This document shows, piece after piece, positions 52,547 through 60,764 of a stretch of 64,000 bases of DNA; position 1 is the first letter of the stretch; each line of letters opens with the position of its first letter. A program made the position numbers and the translations under genes. The stretch spans positions 3,336,643 through 3,400,642 of the forward strand of contig CP054186.1 of NCBI GenBank assembly GCA_015200025.1. Reading direction: 5' to 3'. The notes below the pieces were generated by a model, which was not told the origin of the DNA, searched no databases, and saw only the letters and a list, made by a program, of their open reading frames with translations. The DNA is from Phycisphaeraceae bacterium. Lineage in GTDB: Bacteria; Planctomycetota; Phycisphaerae; Phycisphaerales; UBA1924.

Positions 52547-52795
52547 CTGTGATGCCGAACGCCTGTCTCCAACACCGAATGCCGATGCCCATGCGAGCCC
52601 CCGAGGCCGCGTGCGTCGCTGCGTTCCGGTGATCGGCGTCCGCTGATCCGACCCATAACGCAGGCCCGATGAGCACGCCGCCCCGGGGGCTTCCCGCGGT
52701 CGTCGGCCTTCGTCTCATCCACCCTCAACACCGTCCCGGCGCGGCCGCCACCGCGGTCATCCACGCCCGGGCACCACCCACGAAAGGGAATCACC
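52547..52795 (+). promoter_or_regulatory. Long leader of the methionine operon with Met-rich mini-ORF
   Basis: The ~250-nt 5' UTR holds no gene of normal size. An ATG at 52552, almost at the predicted transcription start, opens a 26-codon frame (52552-52632) with four Met and two Cys, including MPMPM. It has no ribosome site, so it could be read only as a leaderless ORF. I tried to fit SAM-I, SAM-II and SAM-IV riboswitch cores and failed. A leader this long before methionine genes suggests regulation, but the mechanism is not shown. Confidence 0.35.
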
Positions 52796-54025
52796 ATGCC
52801 AGTATCTGGCCCCGGTCTCGGTACGCGCGCGGTCCGCGGCGGGCAGACGCCCGACCCCGCCACCGGCAGCATCCTCACCCCGATCCACCAGACCGCGACC
52901 TATGTGCAACGCCGCGTGGGCGAGCACCGCGGGCACACCTACTCCCGCGCGAGCAACCCGACGGTCTCGGCACTTGAAGCGAACCTGGGCGCGATCGAAT
53001 CGGCGTCCCCCGCGGTGTGCTTCGCCACGGGGCTCGCCGCCGAGCACGCGCTGTTCCTCTCGGCCCTGGAGCGGGGCGGGCACGTCGTGTGCGCCGAGGT
53101 GTGCTACGGCGGGACGCACCGCCTGCTGCGGCACGTGCTCGCGCCGCTGGGGATCGGGGCCACGTTCGTCGACGCGACGGACCCGGCGAACATCGCGCGG
53201 GCGTTGACGCCGGCGACGGGGCTGGTGTTCCTCGAAACCCCGGCGAACCCAACGCTGGTCTTGACGGATATCGCGGCGGCGTGCAGGGCCGTGCGGTCGA
53301 GCGGCGTGCCGGAAAGACCGCCGGTGATCGCGGTGGACAACACGTTCCTGACCGCGGTGGGCCAGCGTCCGCTGGACCTGGGGGCCGACGTGTCGGTGTA
53401 TTCGACGACCAAGCACATCGAGGGGCACAACGCGACGGTGGGGGGTGCGTTGGTGTCGCGGGACGAGGGGCGGCTCGACCGCCTGCGGTTTGTCCGCAAG
53501 ACCGTCGGCTCGATCCAGGCGCCGCACGACGCGTGGCTGACCCTCCGCGGGCTCAAGACGCTGCCGATCCGCCTGCGCCAGCACAGCGAGAACGCGGGGA
53601 TCGTGGCCCGATGGCTCGAACGCGACCCCCGCGTCGGCGTCGTTCACTACCCCGGGCTGGCGTCGTTCGCCCAGCACGAACTCGCGCGGCGTCAGCACAC
53701 GCTCCACGGCGGGGTCCTGTCGTTCACGGTCCGCGGCGGGGCGGGCGGGGGCGACGAGGCCGGTCGCACGCTGATCGAGTCGCTCTCGCTGATCTCGCTC
53801 GCCGAGAGCCTTGGGGCGGTCGAGAGCCTGGTGACGCACCCCGCGAGCATGACGCACGGGGACATCCCCGGGGCCGAGCGTGACCGCCTGGGGATCACCG
53901 ACGGTCTGGTGCGTCTGAGCGTGGGGCTCGAAGACCCCGTGGACCTGATCGAGGACCTCGACCGCGCTCTCTCGATCGCCTGCCCGGGGGCGTCCCGCCC
54001 GTTGGGTCGCCCCATCACCGCGTGA
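52796..54025 (+). CDS. PLP-dependent trans-sulfuration enzyme / O-acylhomoserine sulfhydrylase (MetZ/MetB-like)
   Basis: A 409-residue Cys/Met-metabolism PLP enzyme. GHTYSRASNPTVSALE, FATGLAAEHALFLSAL, LETPANPTLVLTDI and the PLP Schiff-base Lys206 in STTKHIEGHN are all present, and the end has LVRLSVGLEDPVDLIEDL. GGGA lies upstream of ATG 52796. Heading an operon with aspartokinase, a second PLP enzyme and asd, it most likely makes homocysteine or cystathionine from an activated homoserine. MetZ versus MetB cannot be decided from sequence alone. The tail after residue ~395 is short and unique. Confidence 0.9.
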   Translation: MPVSGPGLGTRAVRGGQTPDPATGSILTPIHQTATYVQRRVGEHRGHTYSRASNPTVSALEANLGAIESASPAVCFATGLAAEHALFLSALERGGHVVCAEVCYGGTHRLLRHVLAPLGIGATFVDATDPANIARALTPATGLVFLETPANPTLVLTDIAAACRAVRSSGVPERPPVIAVDNTFLTAVGQRPLDLGADVSVYSTTKHIEGHNATVGGALVSRDEGRLDRLRFVRKTVGSIQAPHDAWLTLRGLKTLPIRLRQHSENAGIVARWLERDPRVGVVHYPGLASFAQHELARRQHTLHGGVLSFTVRGGAGGGDEAGRTLIESLSLISLAESLGAVESLVTHPASMTHGDIPGAERDRLGITDGLVRLSVGLEDPVDLIEDLDRALSIACPGASRPLGRPITA

Positions 54026-54071
54026 AGACACCTTTCATCACACCCGTCGGCCATACCGGTCAGGAGTTCTT

Positions 54072-54878
54072 ATGATCCCGTCCATCTCGGTTCTGAAGTT
54101 CGGGAGCAGCGTGCTGCCCGATGACGATTCGCTCTCGGTCGCGGTCGGCGAGATCGCACGCCGCGTGAAGTCGGGCCGCCGCGTCGTCGCGGTGGTCTCG
54201 GCCCTGGGCGAGACGACCGACCGTCTGATCGAGCGTGCCACGCGGCTCGCCGGCGGGCGGGAGCCCGACCCGGCCTCGAAGGCCGCCCTGCTCGCGGTGG
54301 GAGAGCTGAACGGCACCGCCTCGCTCTCGATCGTGCTCAACGCGGCCGGCGTCCGCGCGACGGTCCTCGATGCCTCGAGCGTCGCGCTGGCCACGGAGGG
54401 ACCGATCGACGACGCCCGCCCGGTGGCGTTGGCCCGGGGCGTGATCGTCCGGGCGCTGGCCTCATTCCCCGCGGTGGTCGTCCCCGGGTTCGTCGGGCGT
54501 GACGACGCCTCGGGGTGGTCGCGGACGAGCCTGCTGGGCCGTGGCGGGAGCGACCTGACCGCGCTCTTCATCGCGGCGGAGCTGGGCGCCGACGAGTGCG
54601 TGCTGCTCAAGGACGTGGACGGTCTCTACGACCGCGACCCCTCCGCCGATCCGGCCGCCCGGCGGTTCGTCCGGGTCAACTACGACGACGTGCTCGCGCT
54701 CGACGAGGGCATCGTGCAGCACAAGGCCGTTCGGTTCGCGGCCGGCCGGGCCCTGCGGTTCTCCGTCGCCGCACCGGGCCGCGCCGTTGGCACGCTGGTC
54801 TGGGAGGGCGGATCCCGCGCGGACGACCGAGCCCCCATCCACCATGACGCGGCCGGCGCCGGGGAGGTGGCCCGATGA
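54072..54878 (+). CDS. ACT-less aspartokinase-like amino-acid kinase
   Basis: 268 residues; AGGAG is well placed before ATG 54072. It has VLKFGSSVL (for KFGGTS), VVAVVSALGETTDRLI, LLGRGGSDLTALFIAAELGAD and KDVDGLYDRDP, the catalytic marks of aspartate kinase. The chain stops after the kinase domain: the two ACT domains that bind lysine or threonine in normal aspartokinases (~400+ residues) are absent. It should therefore lack classical feedback inhibition and supply aspartyl phosphate to the asd gene product in the same operon. Its stop overlaps the next gene (ATGA). Confidence 0.82.
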   Translation: MIPSISVLKFGSSVLPDDDSLSVAVGEIARRVKSGRRVVAVVSALGETTDRLIERATRLAGGREPDPASKAALLAVGELNGTASLSIVLNAAGVRATVLDASSVALATEGPIDDARPVALARGVIVRALASFPAVVVPGFVGRDDASGWSRTSLLGRGGSDLTALFIAAELGADECVLLKDVDGLYDRDPSADPAARRFVRVNYDDVLALDEGIVQHKAVRFAAGRALRFSVAAPGRAVGTLVWEGGSRADDRAPIHHDAAGAGEVAR

Positions 54879-56089
54879 ACACCGCCACACGGTTGGTCTC
54901 CTTCGACGCGGCCCCCGACGACCCCTTCGCCCCGACCTGCACGCCGATCTACCAGACCGCGACCTTCGAGCAGGATTCACCCGAGTGTTTCGGGCGTTTC
55001 GACTACTCGCGCAGCGGGAACCCGACCCGCGGGGTCCTCGAGCGGCTCCTCGCCGATCTCGAGGGGGGGACGCGGGCCTTCGCCTTCGCCTCGGGGCTCG
55101 CGGCCATCACCGCCGTCACGCGGCTCCTCGACCCGGGCGACGAGATCCTCGCGTGCGACGACCTGTACGGGGGCGCGTACCGGCTCTTCACGAAACTCCT
55201 GGCCCCACGCGGCGTCGCCGTCCGCTTCGTCGATTTCACCGCCGACGCCCCGCTCCCCATCTCGCCGAGGACGAAACTCGTCTACTTCGAAACCCCGAGC
55301 AACCCGCGACTTCGCATCACCGACATCCGGCGTCGATGCCGCGAGGCCAGAGAGGCCGGCGCGCTCTCGTGCGTCGACGGGACCGCGACCACGCCGTACC
55401 TCCAGAAGCCGCTCGAGCTGGGCGCCGACATTGTTCTTCATTCGGCGACCAAGTACCTCGCCGGGCACGCGGACGTCACCGCCGGGGCGGTTATCGTCAA
55501 GGACCCCGCCCTCGCCGACCGGCTGTACCTCATCCAGAACGGCGAGGGGGCGGTCCTTGGTCCCTTCGATTCATTCCTGCTCCTGCGCGGCATCAAAACC
55601 CTCGCGCTGAGGCTCGACCGCCAGCAGGCCTCGGCCCAGCGGATCGCCGAGTGGCTCGACCGGCGGCCCGAGGTTGCCCGGGTCCATTTCCCCGGGCTCC
55701 ACACCCACCCCGGCGGCGACCTGCACCGATCGCAGTCCCTGGGGCCCGGCGCGGTCCTTTCCTTCGAGATCACGGACGCAACCGCCGCCCCGGATCTCGT
55801 CCGCGGGCTCTCGCTGTTCCGCACCACGGTCAGTTTCGGGGCGGTCGGGTCGTCCGCCAGCATCCCCGCGTGCATGAGCCACGCCCCGATCGCCGTGGAC
55901 GCCGCGGGCCCCGCCGTGGCCCCGCCGCCGCGGGGGCTGATCCGCCTGAGCGTGGGGATCGAGGACCCGGGCGACCTGATCGCCGACCTGGCGCGGGCCT
56001 TCGAGGTCGTCGCCGAGCCCCGCCACCGCGACGTCCCGAGAACATCCGGCGTCGACGCCGTGTCGGCCCCGATCGGAGCCGCGTCATGA
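54875..56089 (+). CDS. Second PLP-dependent trans-sulfuration enzyme (MetC/MetB-like)
   Basis: 404 residues. FDYSRSGNPTRGVLERLLADLE, FASGLAAITAV, YFETPSNPRLRITDI and the PLP Lys193 in SATKYLAGHADV identify the Cys/Met-metabolism family; GSSASIPACMSH and LIRLSVGIEDPGDLIADL close it. It is a distant paralogue of the operon's first enzyme. The pair could act as cystathionine gamma-synthase and beta-lyase, or one could be a direct sulfhydrylase. Both ends overlap neighbours by ATGA, so it is tightly coupled to the kinase and asd. Confidence 0.9.
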   Translation: MNTATRLVSFDAAPDDPFAPTCTPIYQTATFEQDSPECFGRFDYSRSGNPTRGVLERLLADLEGGTRAFAFASGLAAITAVTRLLDPGDEILACDDLYGGAYRLFTKLLAPRGVAVRFVDFTADAPLPISPRTKLVYFETPSNPRLRITDIRRRCREAREAGALSCVDGTATTPYLQKPLELGADIVLHSATKYLAGHADVTAGAVIVKDPALADRLYLIQNGEGAVLGPFDSFLLLRGIKTLALRLDRQQASAQRIAEWLDRRPEVARVHFPGLHTHPGGDLHRSQSLGPGAVLSFEITDATAAPDLVRGLSLFRTTVSFGAVGSSASIPACMSHAPIAVDAAGPAVAPPPRGLIRLSVGIEDPGDLIADLARAFEVVAEPRHRDVPRTSGVDAVSAPIGAAS

Positions 56090-57144
56090 GCCTGCGCGAG
56101 ACCACCATCGTCGTCCTGGGAGCCACGGGCCTGGTCGGCCGGGAATGCCTCTCGATCCTCCACGGCGCGGGCGTCCCGGCCCACCGTGTCACGCCGCTGG
56201 CCACCGCCGCATCCGCGGGGGCTGTGGTGCCCTTCGGGCCCGAGGCCCTGACCGTCCGTGAGGTCACGCCCGGGGCGTTTGACGGGGCGGGCGTGGCCAT
56301 CTTCGCCGCCTCGTCCCGGGCGGCCCTTGAGTGGGCGCCCCACGCCCTCGAACGCGGCGTCCGGGTCGTCGATAACAGCTCGGCGTTCCGGCTCCATCCG
56401 TCCGTCCCGCTCGTGGTCCCCGAGGTCAACGGGCACGAGCTCGACGCGGGCCCGCCGTTGGTCGCCAACCCCAACTGCTCGACGATCATCCTCCTCGCCG
56501 CCGTCGAGCCCCTGCGCCGTTTGTTCGGGCTTGGCGCCATTGTCTTGACGACGTGCCAGGCGGTTTCGGGCGCGGGCCGGGCCGGGCTCGACGCCCTGGC
56601 CCGCGAGTCCCAGGATCGCCATGCCGGGCCCGACCCCTCGCCCGGCTCGCCCTTCCCCGAGCCCTGCACGGGCAACGTCTTCAGCCACAACAGCCCGACC
56701 GACCCCGACGACGGGGTCAACGGCGAGGAGCGAAAGATCATCGCCGAGTCGCGCAAAATCCTCGATCGCCCCGACCTCCCGATCACCCCCACCTGCCTCC
56801 GCGTCCCCGTCGCCCGTGCCCACACGGAATCGATCCTCGTGCGCCTCGAGCGCCCCGCGACCCTCGCGGAAGTCCGAGGGGCCTACGCCGACGCCCCGGG
56901 CCTCCGCGTCGTCGACGACCGGGCCGCCAACCGCTTCCCCACCCCGCGAAGGGCCGACGGGGCCGACCCCGTCCTCGTGGGCCGGTTCAGGCCCGATCCG
57001 GCCGAACCGCCCGGACCGGGCGGCCGGTCGCGGTCGTGGTGTTTCCTGGCCTGCGGGGACCAGATCAGGAAAGGGGCGGCCCTCAACGCCGTCCAGATCG
57101 CCGACCGCCTGGCGAGCCGTTCCCGGGCGCCGACCTACGCTTGA
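56086..57144 (+). CDS. asd: Aspartate-semialdehyde dehydrogenase
   Basis: 352 residues. The Rossmann motif is VVLGATGLVGRE. The catalytic Cys131 is in ANPNCSTI, CQAVSGAGRAG binds phosphate/NADP, and RVPVARAHTESI contains the active-site His. NGEERKIIAESRKIL is also a family mark. It reduces the aspartyl phosphate made by the upstream kinase. Its ATG overlaps the preceding stop. It closes a four-gene operon leading from aspartate toward methionine; homoserine dehydrogenase and an acyltransferase are not here. Confidence 0.95.
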   Translation: MSLRETTIVVLGATGLVGRECLSILHGAGVPAHRVTPLATAASAGAVVPFGPEALTVREVTPGAFDGAGVAIFAASSRAALEWAPHALERGVRVVDNSSAFRLHPSVPLVVPEVNGHELDAGPPLVANPNCSTIILLAAVEPLRRLFGLGAIVLTTCQAVSGAGRAGLDALARESQDRHAGPDPSPGSPFPEPCTGNVFSHNSPTDPDDGVNGEERKIIAESRKILDRPDLPITPTCLRVPVARAHTESILVRLERPATLAEVRGAYADAPGLRVVDDRAANRFPTPRRADGADPVLVGRFRPDPAEPPGPGGRSRSWCFLACGDQIRKGAALNAVQIADRLASRSRAPTYA

Positions 57145-57149
57145 CCCCT

Positions 57150-58982
57150 ATGCCCGACACGACCATCTCCACCACCCGACGGGGCGTGATCCAGCGTTGG
57201 ACGGCGACGATCATCCCCACCACGCGCGAGGCCCCGACCGACGCCGAGGTCCCCTCCCACGTCCTGCTCCACCGCGCGGGCTTCATCCGCCCGGTGGGCG
57301 CGGGGATCTACGACTACCTCCCCCTCGCGTGGCGGAGCCTCACCAAGATCGCCGCCATCGTCCGCGAGGAGATGGACGCCGCCGGCGCCTCCGAGATGCT
57401 CATGCCCGCGCTCGAGCCCTTCGAGCTCTTCAAGGACACCAAGCGAGACGAGACCTACGGCGACAACCTCTTCCGCCTCAAGGACCGCAAGGGTCGCACC
57501 AACGCCCTCGCGCCGACCCACGAAGAAGTCATCACCGACCTGATGAAGGGCGTGCTGACCAGCTACAAGCAGTTGCCCCTGAACCTCTACCAGGTCCAGA
57601 CCAAGTTCCGCGACGAGGCCCGCCCGCGAGCGGGGCTGCTCCGCTGCCGCGAGTTCATCATGAAGGACGCTTACTCCTTCCACCTCACGCTCGACGGGCC
57701 CGGCGGGCTCGGCGACACCTACGACCGGATGTTCACCGCCTACAGCAACATCTTCCGGCGGTGCGGGCTCTCCTTCAAGGCCGTCGAGGCCGAATCGGGC
57801 CCCATCGGCGGGTCCGCCAGCCACGAGTTCATGGTCACCTGCGAGAGCGGCGAGGACACGGTGCTGACCTGCGCGGCCTCGGGCTACGCCGCCAACGTCG
57901 AGAAGTGCGAGATCGGGGCCCGACCCCGCGGGACATTCCAGGAGCCGCCCACGGGCGACCTCGCCGAGGTCCACACCCCCAACCTCCCCGGGATCGACGA
58001 GGTCGGGAAGTTCATGAAGGTCAAGCCCGACCGGATGCTCAAGACCATCGTGTTCCGCGCCGCCGGAGGCGGTGGTGGGGGTGGCGGGGGGGGCGGCGTG
58101 CCCGCGTGGGTCGTGGCCGTCGTCCGGGGCGACCACGACGTCAACGAGGGCAAGGTCAAGGCGCTCGCGGGCGTCGACGCCGTCGCCCTCGCTTCGCTCG
58201 AGGAGGCCAAGAAGGCCGGCTTCGCCGTCGGGTACGTCTCCCCGCGCGTCGTCAACACCGTCCCGGGGGTGAGGTTGCTGATCGACGCCGACGCGTCGCT
58301 CGGGGGGTTCTGGGCCTCGGGCGCCGACAAGGCGGACCACCACGTCAAGCACTTCAATTGGCGCCGCGAGGTCGGGGCCGCCCTCGACGACCCGGCGAGG
58401 GTCATCGTGGGCGACGTCCGCAACGCCGCCGCGGGCGACCCCAGCCCCCGCGCCGAAGGCTCGGCCCTGGCGACCACGCGGGGCATCGAGGTCGGGCACA
58501 TCTTCAAGCTCGGGACCAAGTACTCCGACGCGATGGGGCTCAAGGTCCTCGACGACCAGCAGAAGTCCGCGAGCGTCATCATGGGGTGCTACGGGATCGG
58601 GGTCTCGCGCACCCTCGCGGCCGCCGTCGAGCAGAACCACGACGCCAACGGCATCCTCTTCCCCGCCGCCATCGCGCCGTACCACGCCGTCATCACCGTG
58701 ATGAAACCCGACGACTCCCGGCAAGCCGACGCGGCGGGGCGGCTCGCCGACGCGCTCGCGAGGGCCGGCGTGGACGTGCTCATCGACGACCGCGACGAAC
58801 GCCCGGGCGTGAAGTTCAAGGACGCGGACCTGATCGGCGTGCCCGTCCGCCTCACCGTGGGCGACAAGGCGCTCGACCAGGACGCGGTGGAGTTCAAGCT
58901 CCGCAAGGACACCGCGGGCAAGGGCGAGAACGTCCCCATGAGCGGGATCGTCGAACGCTGCGTCGGTGCGCTCAACGGGTAA
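57150..58982 (+). CDS. proS: Prolyl-tRNA synthetase
   Basis: A 610-residue bacterial-type ProRS. Class II motif 1 is near AGFIRPVGAGIYDYLPL, motif 2 contains RPRAGLLRCREFIMKDAYSFH, and motif 3 is MGCYGIGVSRTLAAAVEQ. The editing (INS) domain lies between motifs 2 and 3 and holds an unusual run of ten or more Gly near residue 310, encoded by a G-tract repeat. The C-terminal anticodon-binding domain has VLIDDRDERPGVKFKDADLIGVP. It starts five bases after asd and may be cotranscribed with it. The frame upstream of 57150 is open but overlaps asd. Confidence 0.97.
   Translation: MPDTTISTTRRGVIQRWTATIIPTTREAPTDAEVPSHVLLHRAGFIRPVGAGIYDYLPLAWRSLTKIAAIVREEMDAAGASEMLMPALEPFELFKDTKRDETYGDNLFRLKDRKGRTNALAPTHEEVITDLMKGVLTSYKQLPLNLYQVQTKFRDEARPRAGLLRCREFIMKDAYSFHLTLDGPGGLGDTYDRMFTAYSNIFRRCGLSFKAVEAESGPIGGSASHEFMVTCESGEDTVLTCAASGYAANVEKCEIGARPRGTFQEPPTGDLAEVHTPNLPGIDEVGKFMKVKPDRMLKTIVFRAAGGGGGGGGGGGVPAWVVAVVRGDHDVNEGKVKALAGVDAVALASLEEAKKAGFAVGYVSPRVVNTVPGVRLLIDADASLGGFWASGADKADHHVKHFNWRREVGAALDDPARVIVGDVRNAAAGDPSPRAEGSALATTRGIEVGHIFKLGTKYSDAMGLKVLDDQQKSASVIMGCYGIGVSRTLAAAVEQNHDANGILFPAAIAPYHAVITVMKPDDSRQADAAGRLADALARAGVDVLIDDRDERPGVKFKDADLIGVPVRLTVGDKALDQDAVEFKLRKDTAGKGENVPMSGIVERCVGALNG
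58064..58097 (+). repeat. G-tract repeat encoding poly-Gly in ProRS
   Basis: GGTGGTGGGGGTGGCGGGGG encodes a Gly run in the ProRS editing domain. Confidence 0.9.
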
Positions 58983-59012
58983 GCGCCGGCCCGCCCCGGT
59001 CTCCACCGGGGG

Positions 59013-59507
59013 TCAATGGTCGTGCGTGTGGGGGCGGTCGGGGAGGTCGGCCTCGCCGAAGAGCCGGAACTCCTTGCGGCGCAGGATCTGCCCGGCCAGC
59101 GTCGGGTCTTCGACCGAGAGCGCGATGGTGGGCGTCCCGTTGGGGCGCAGCATCAGCGGGTAGGCGAACTGGATCGACAGCTCCGCCGACAGCAGGCTCA
59201 CGCACAGGCTCGTCAGCGTGTGGCCCTTGGAGAGTTCGACGACCAGCACGTCTTTCTCGCTGTAGGGGATCCCGTGCTCGCGCAGGATCTGCTTGGCCTG
59301 ATCGGCCTTGCTGGTGATGATGCGCACCACCGCGTGGTCCGTCGCGTCGTGGACCGACAACGCGCAGATCTGGCACCGGGGCGTGTCGAAGGCCTTCACC
59401 AGGTCGAACAGCTTGCCCACCTTGTTGGTGAGAAAGACACTGAACTGCGTGACGGTCGGCGGCGCGTATCCCTGCGTGGTCTCGAACGGCGTCGATGCCT
59501 GACTCAT
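59013..59507 (-). CDS. ACT domain protein
   Basis: 164 residues. TQFSVFLTNKVGKLFDLVKAFD is a classical ACT opening, and a second ACT-like unit starts at VVRIITSKADQAKQIL and ends ELSKGHTLTSLC. There is no enzyme domain, so it is a small ligand-binding regulator or the regulatory half of a split enzyme. The C-terminus is His/Asp-rich (PHTHDH). GAGGGA is eight bases before the ATG. Promoter at 59652-59680 with a ~138-nt leader. The gene is convergent with proS. The amino-acid ligand is unknown. Confidence 0.85.
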   Translation of the reverse strand: MSQASTPFETTQGYAPPTVTQFSVFLTNKVGKLFDLVKAFDTPRCQICALSVHDATDHAVVRIITSKADQAKQILREHGIPYSEKDVLVVELSKGHTLTSLCVSLLSAELSIQFAYPLMLRPNGTPTIALSVEDPTLAGQILRRKEFRLFGEADLPDRPHTHDH

Positions 59508-59651
59508 GGCGGTCCCTCGCGTCGTGACCGGCGTCGCCACGGACCCCGCCCCGCTCGTTCGCCGGGGCGTGCGACGCCACGATCCCGATCGGACGCGGCG
59601 GCTCTCCCACGAGCGCACGCCCGGTCGGTCTCTCGCCTTCCTTAGGACCTC

Positions 59652-59680
59652 AATATACAATGCCCCGCGCCCGGGCACAA
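59652..59680 (-). promoter_or_regulatory. Promoter of the ACT-domain gene
   Basis: On the minus strand TTGTGC (59675-59680) and TATATT (59652-59657), spaced by 17 bases. The leader to the ATG at 59507 would be ~138 nt. Confidence 0.6.
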
Positions 59681-59721
59681 GTGATACTTTCGGCCCGGTC
59701 CGTGGCCGTATTCGCAGGATG

Positions 59722-60657
59722 TTAGTATCTCAGATCGACGGCCGCCCCGATGAACGGCGCGGGGTCGACGTCCTGCACGGCGAACTCGTTGCCGTCGGAA
59801 TCATCCAGGCGGAGCGTGCCCCCGACGAGGACGCCGCCGAAGAGCGTGACGCTCGCGCGCCGGGAGGGTGTCCAGGAAGCCCGCAGGAAGACGGGGATGC
59901 CGCGGTCCTCGCCCACGCCGTCGGGTTGGGGGCCGGTGGGGTCGAGGCGGAAGCGGGAGGTCAGCCATTGGGCGCCCGCGGCGAGGGTCCACTGGTCGTC
60001 GGGCTTCCAGGCGATCTCGGCGCCCGCGCCGCCGGCCGCCCCGAGTTCGAGCGCGGCGCTGCGAAGGGTGACGGATTCCGAGAGGGGGAGGCTGAAGCGG
60101 ACGATGGGGAAGACGGCGAGGTCTTCCTCGATCTGGCTCGTGACGATCAGGCCGAAGCCCAGGAACGTGCGCTCGTCCCAGGTGTAGGTCGCGCCGGCGG
60201 CCCCGCCGAAGGTCAGCCCGTCCTCGAAATCGGCGTCGCTCTCGCCCGAGAAGGCGGCGGAGGGCCCGGCGAAGTACGACCAGTGCTCGTCGGCGCGGTA
60301 GACGGCGGTGAGGTTCAGGCGGGCGGTGTGGATCTGGTCCCACGGGTCGAGCCCGCCGAAGCCCGTGGAGCCCGAGAAGTCGTACTCGGAGAAGCCGTAG
60401 CGGAGCCCCGCGGCAAGGAACACGCGGTCGGTGGCCCGGTAGTTGAGCTTGAGGTCGGCGGCGGCGGAGGACACGGCGACCCGTCCCCCGTCGTCGATGT
60501 CGGCACGGAAGCGGTGGACGCCGCCGAAGGTGACCTCGGCGGAGAGCCGCGGTGGCGCGTCGTCGGGCGTCGTGGCCGGCGTGGTGTCGTCCCGAGCGAG
60601 CGAGTGCGGGACCGAGGCGGTGAACAGCGTGAGGGTCGCCAGGGCCGTGAGCTTCAT
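59722..60657 (-). CDS. Outer-membrane beta-barrel protein (DUF6268-like)
   Basis: 311 residues. A signal peptide (MKLTALATLTLFTASVPHSLA) is followed by a short Pro/Thr/Asp linker and then regular alternating beta strands, for instance ADLKLNYRATDRVFLAAGLRYGF, split at the Arg, and RTFLGFGLIVTSQ. The chain ends on an aromatic residue (VDLRY), the mark for outer-membrane assembly. The pattern matches DUF6268-type planctomycete barrels. Function unknown. It is divergent from the DUF1801 gene, 107 bp apart. Confidence 0.82.
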   Translation of the reverse strand: MKLTALATLTLFTASVPHSLARDDTTPATTPDDAPPRLSAEVTFGGVHRFRADIDDGGRVAVSSAAADLKLNYRATDRVFLAAGLRYGFSEYDFSGSTGFGGLDPWDQIHTARLNLTAVYRADEHWSYFAGPSAAFSGESDADFEDGLTFGGAAGATYTWDERTFLGFGLIVTSQIEEDLAVFPIVRFSLPLSESVTLRSAALELGAAGGAGAEIAWKPDDQWTLAAGAQWLTSRFRLDPTGPQPDGVGEDRGIPVFLRASWTPSRRASVTLFGGVLVGGTLRLDDSDGNEFAVQDVDPAPFIGAAVDLRY

Positions 60658-60764
60658 CGGGGGCGTGTCCTTTCGTGAGATCGGCGATCGGCTCTTCGGG
60701 CGGATCGGGGTGAGGGGCGAGTGACGGGGGCGTCGGGGGGTGCGGGACGTGGTAGACTGAGCCT

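Noticed and set aside
50144..52560. Attachment-site duplication of the tRNA-Phe 3' end
   Set aside because: No repeat of the tRNA 3' sequence was found downstream within the island, and no integrase gene is present.
52640..52795. SAM riboswitch before the methionine operon
   Set aside because: A GGCCCGATGA match to the SAM-I core occurs near 52661, but the GCAACC partner and paired helices are missing.
52669..52977. Open frame starting in the methionine leader and running into the first operon gene
   Set aside because: It lies in a different frame from a clear PLP enzyme, has no ribosome site, and shows no recognisable sequence.
58994..59011. Terminator between proS and the ACT gene
   Set aside because: A 7-bp hairpin is present but no T-run follows on either strand.
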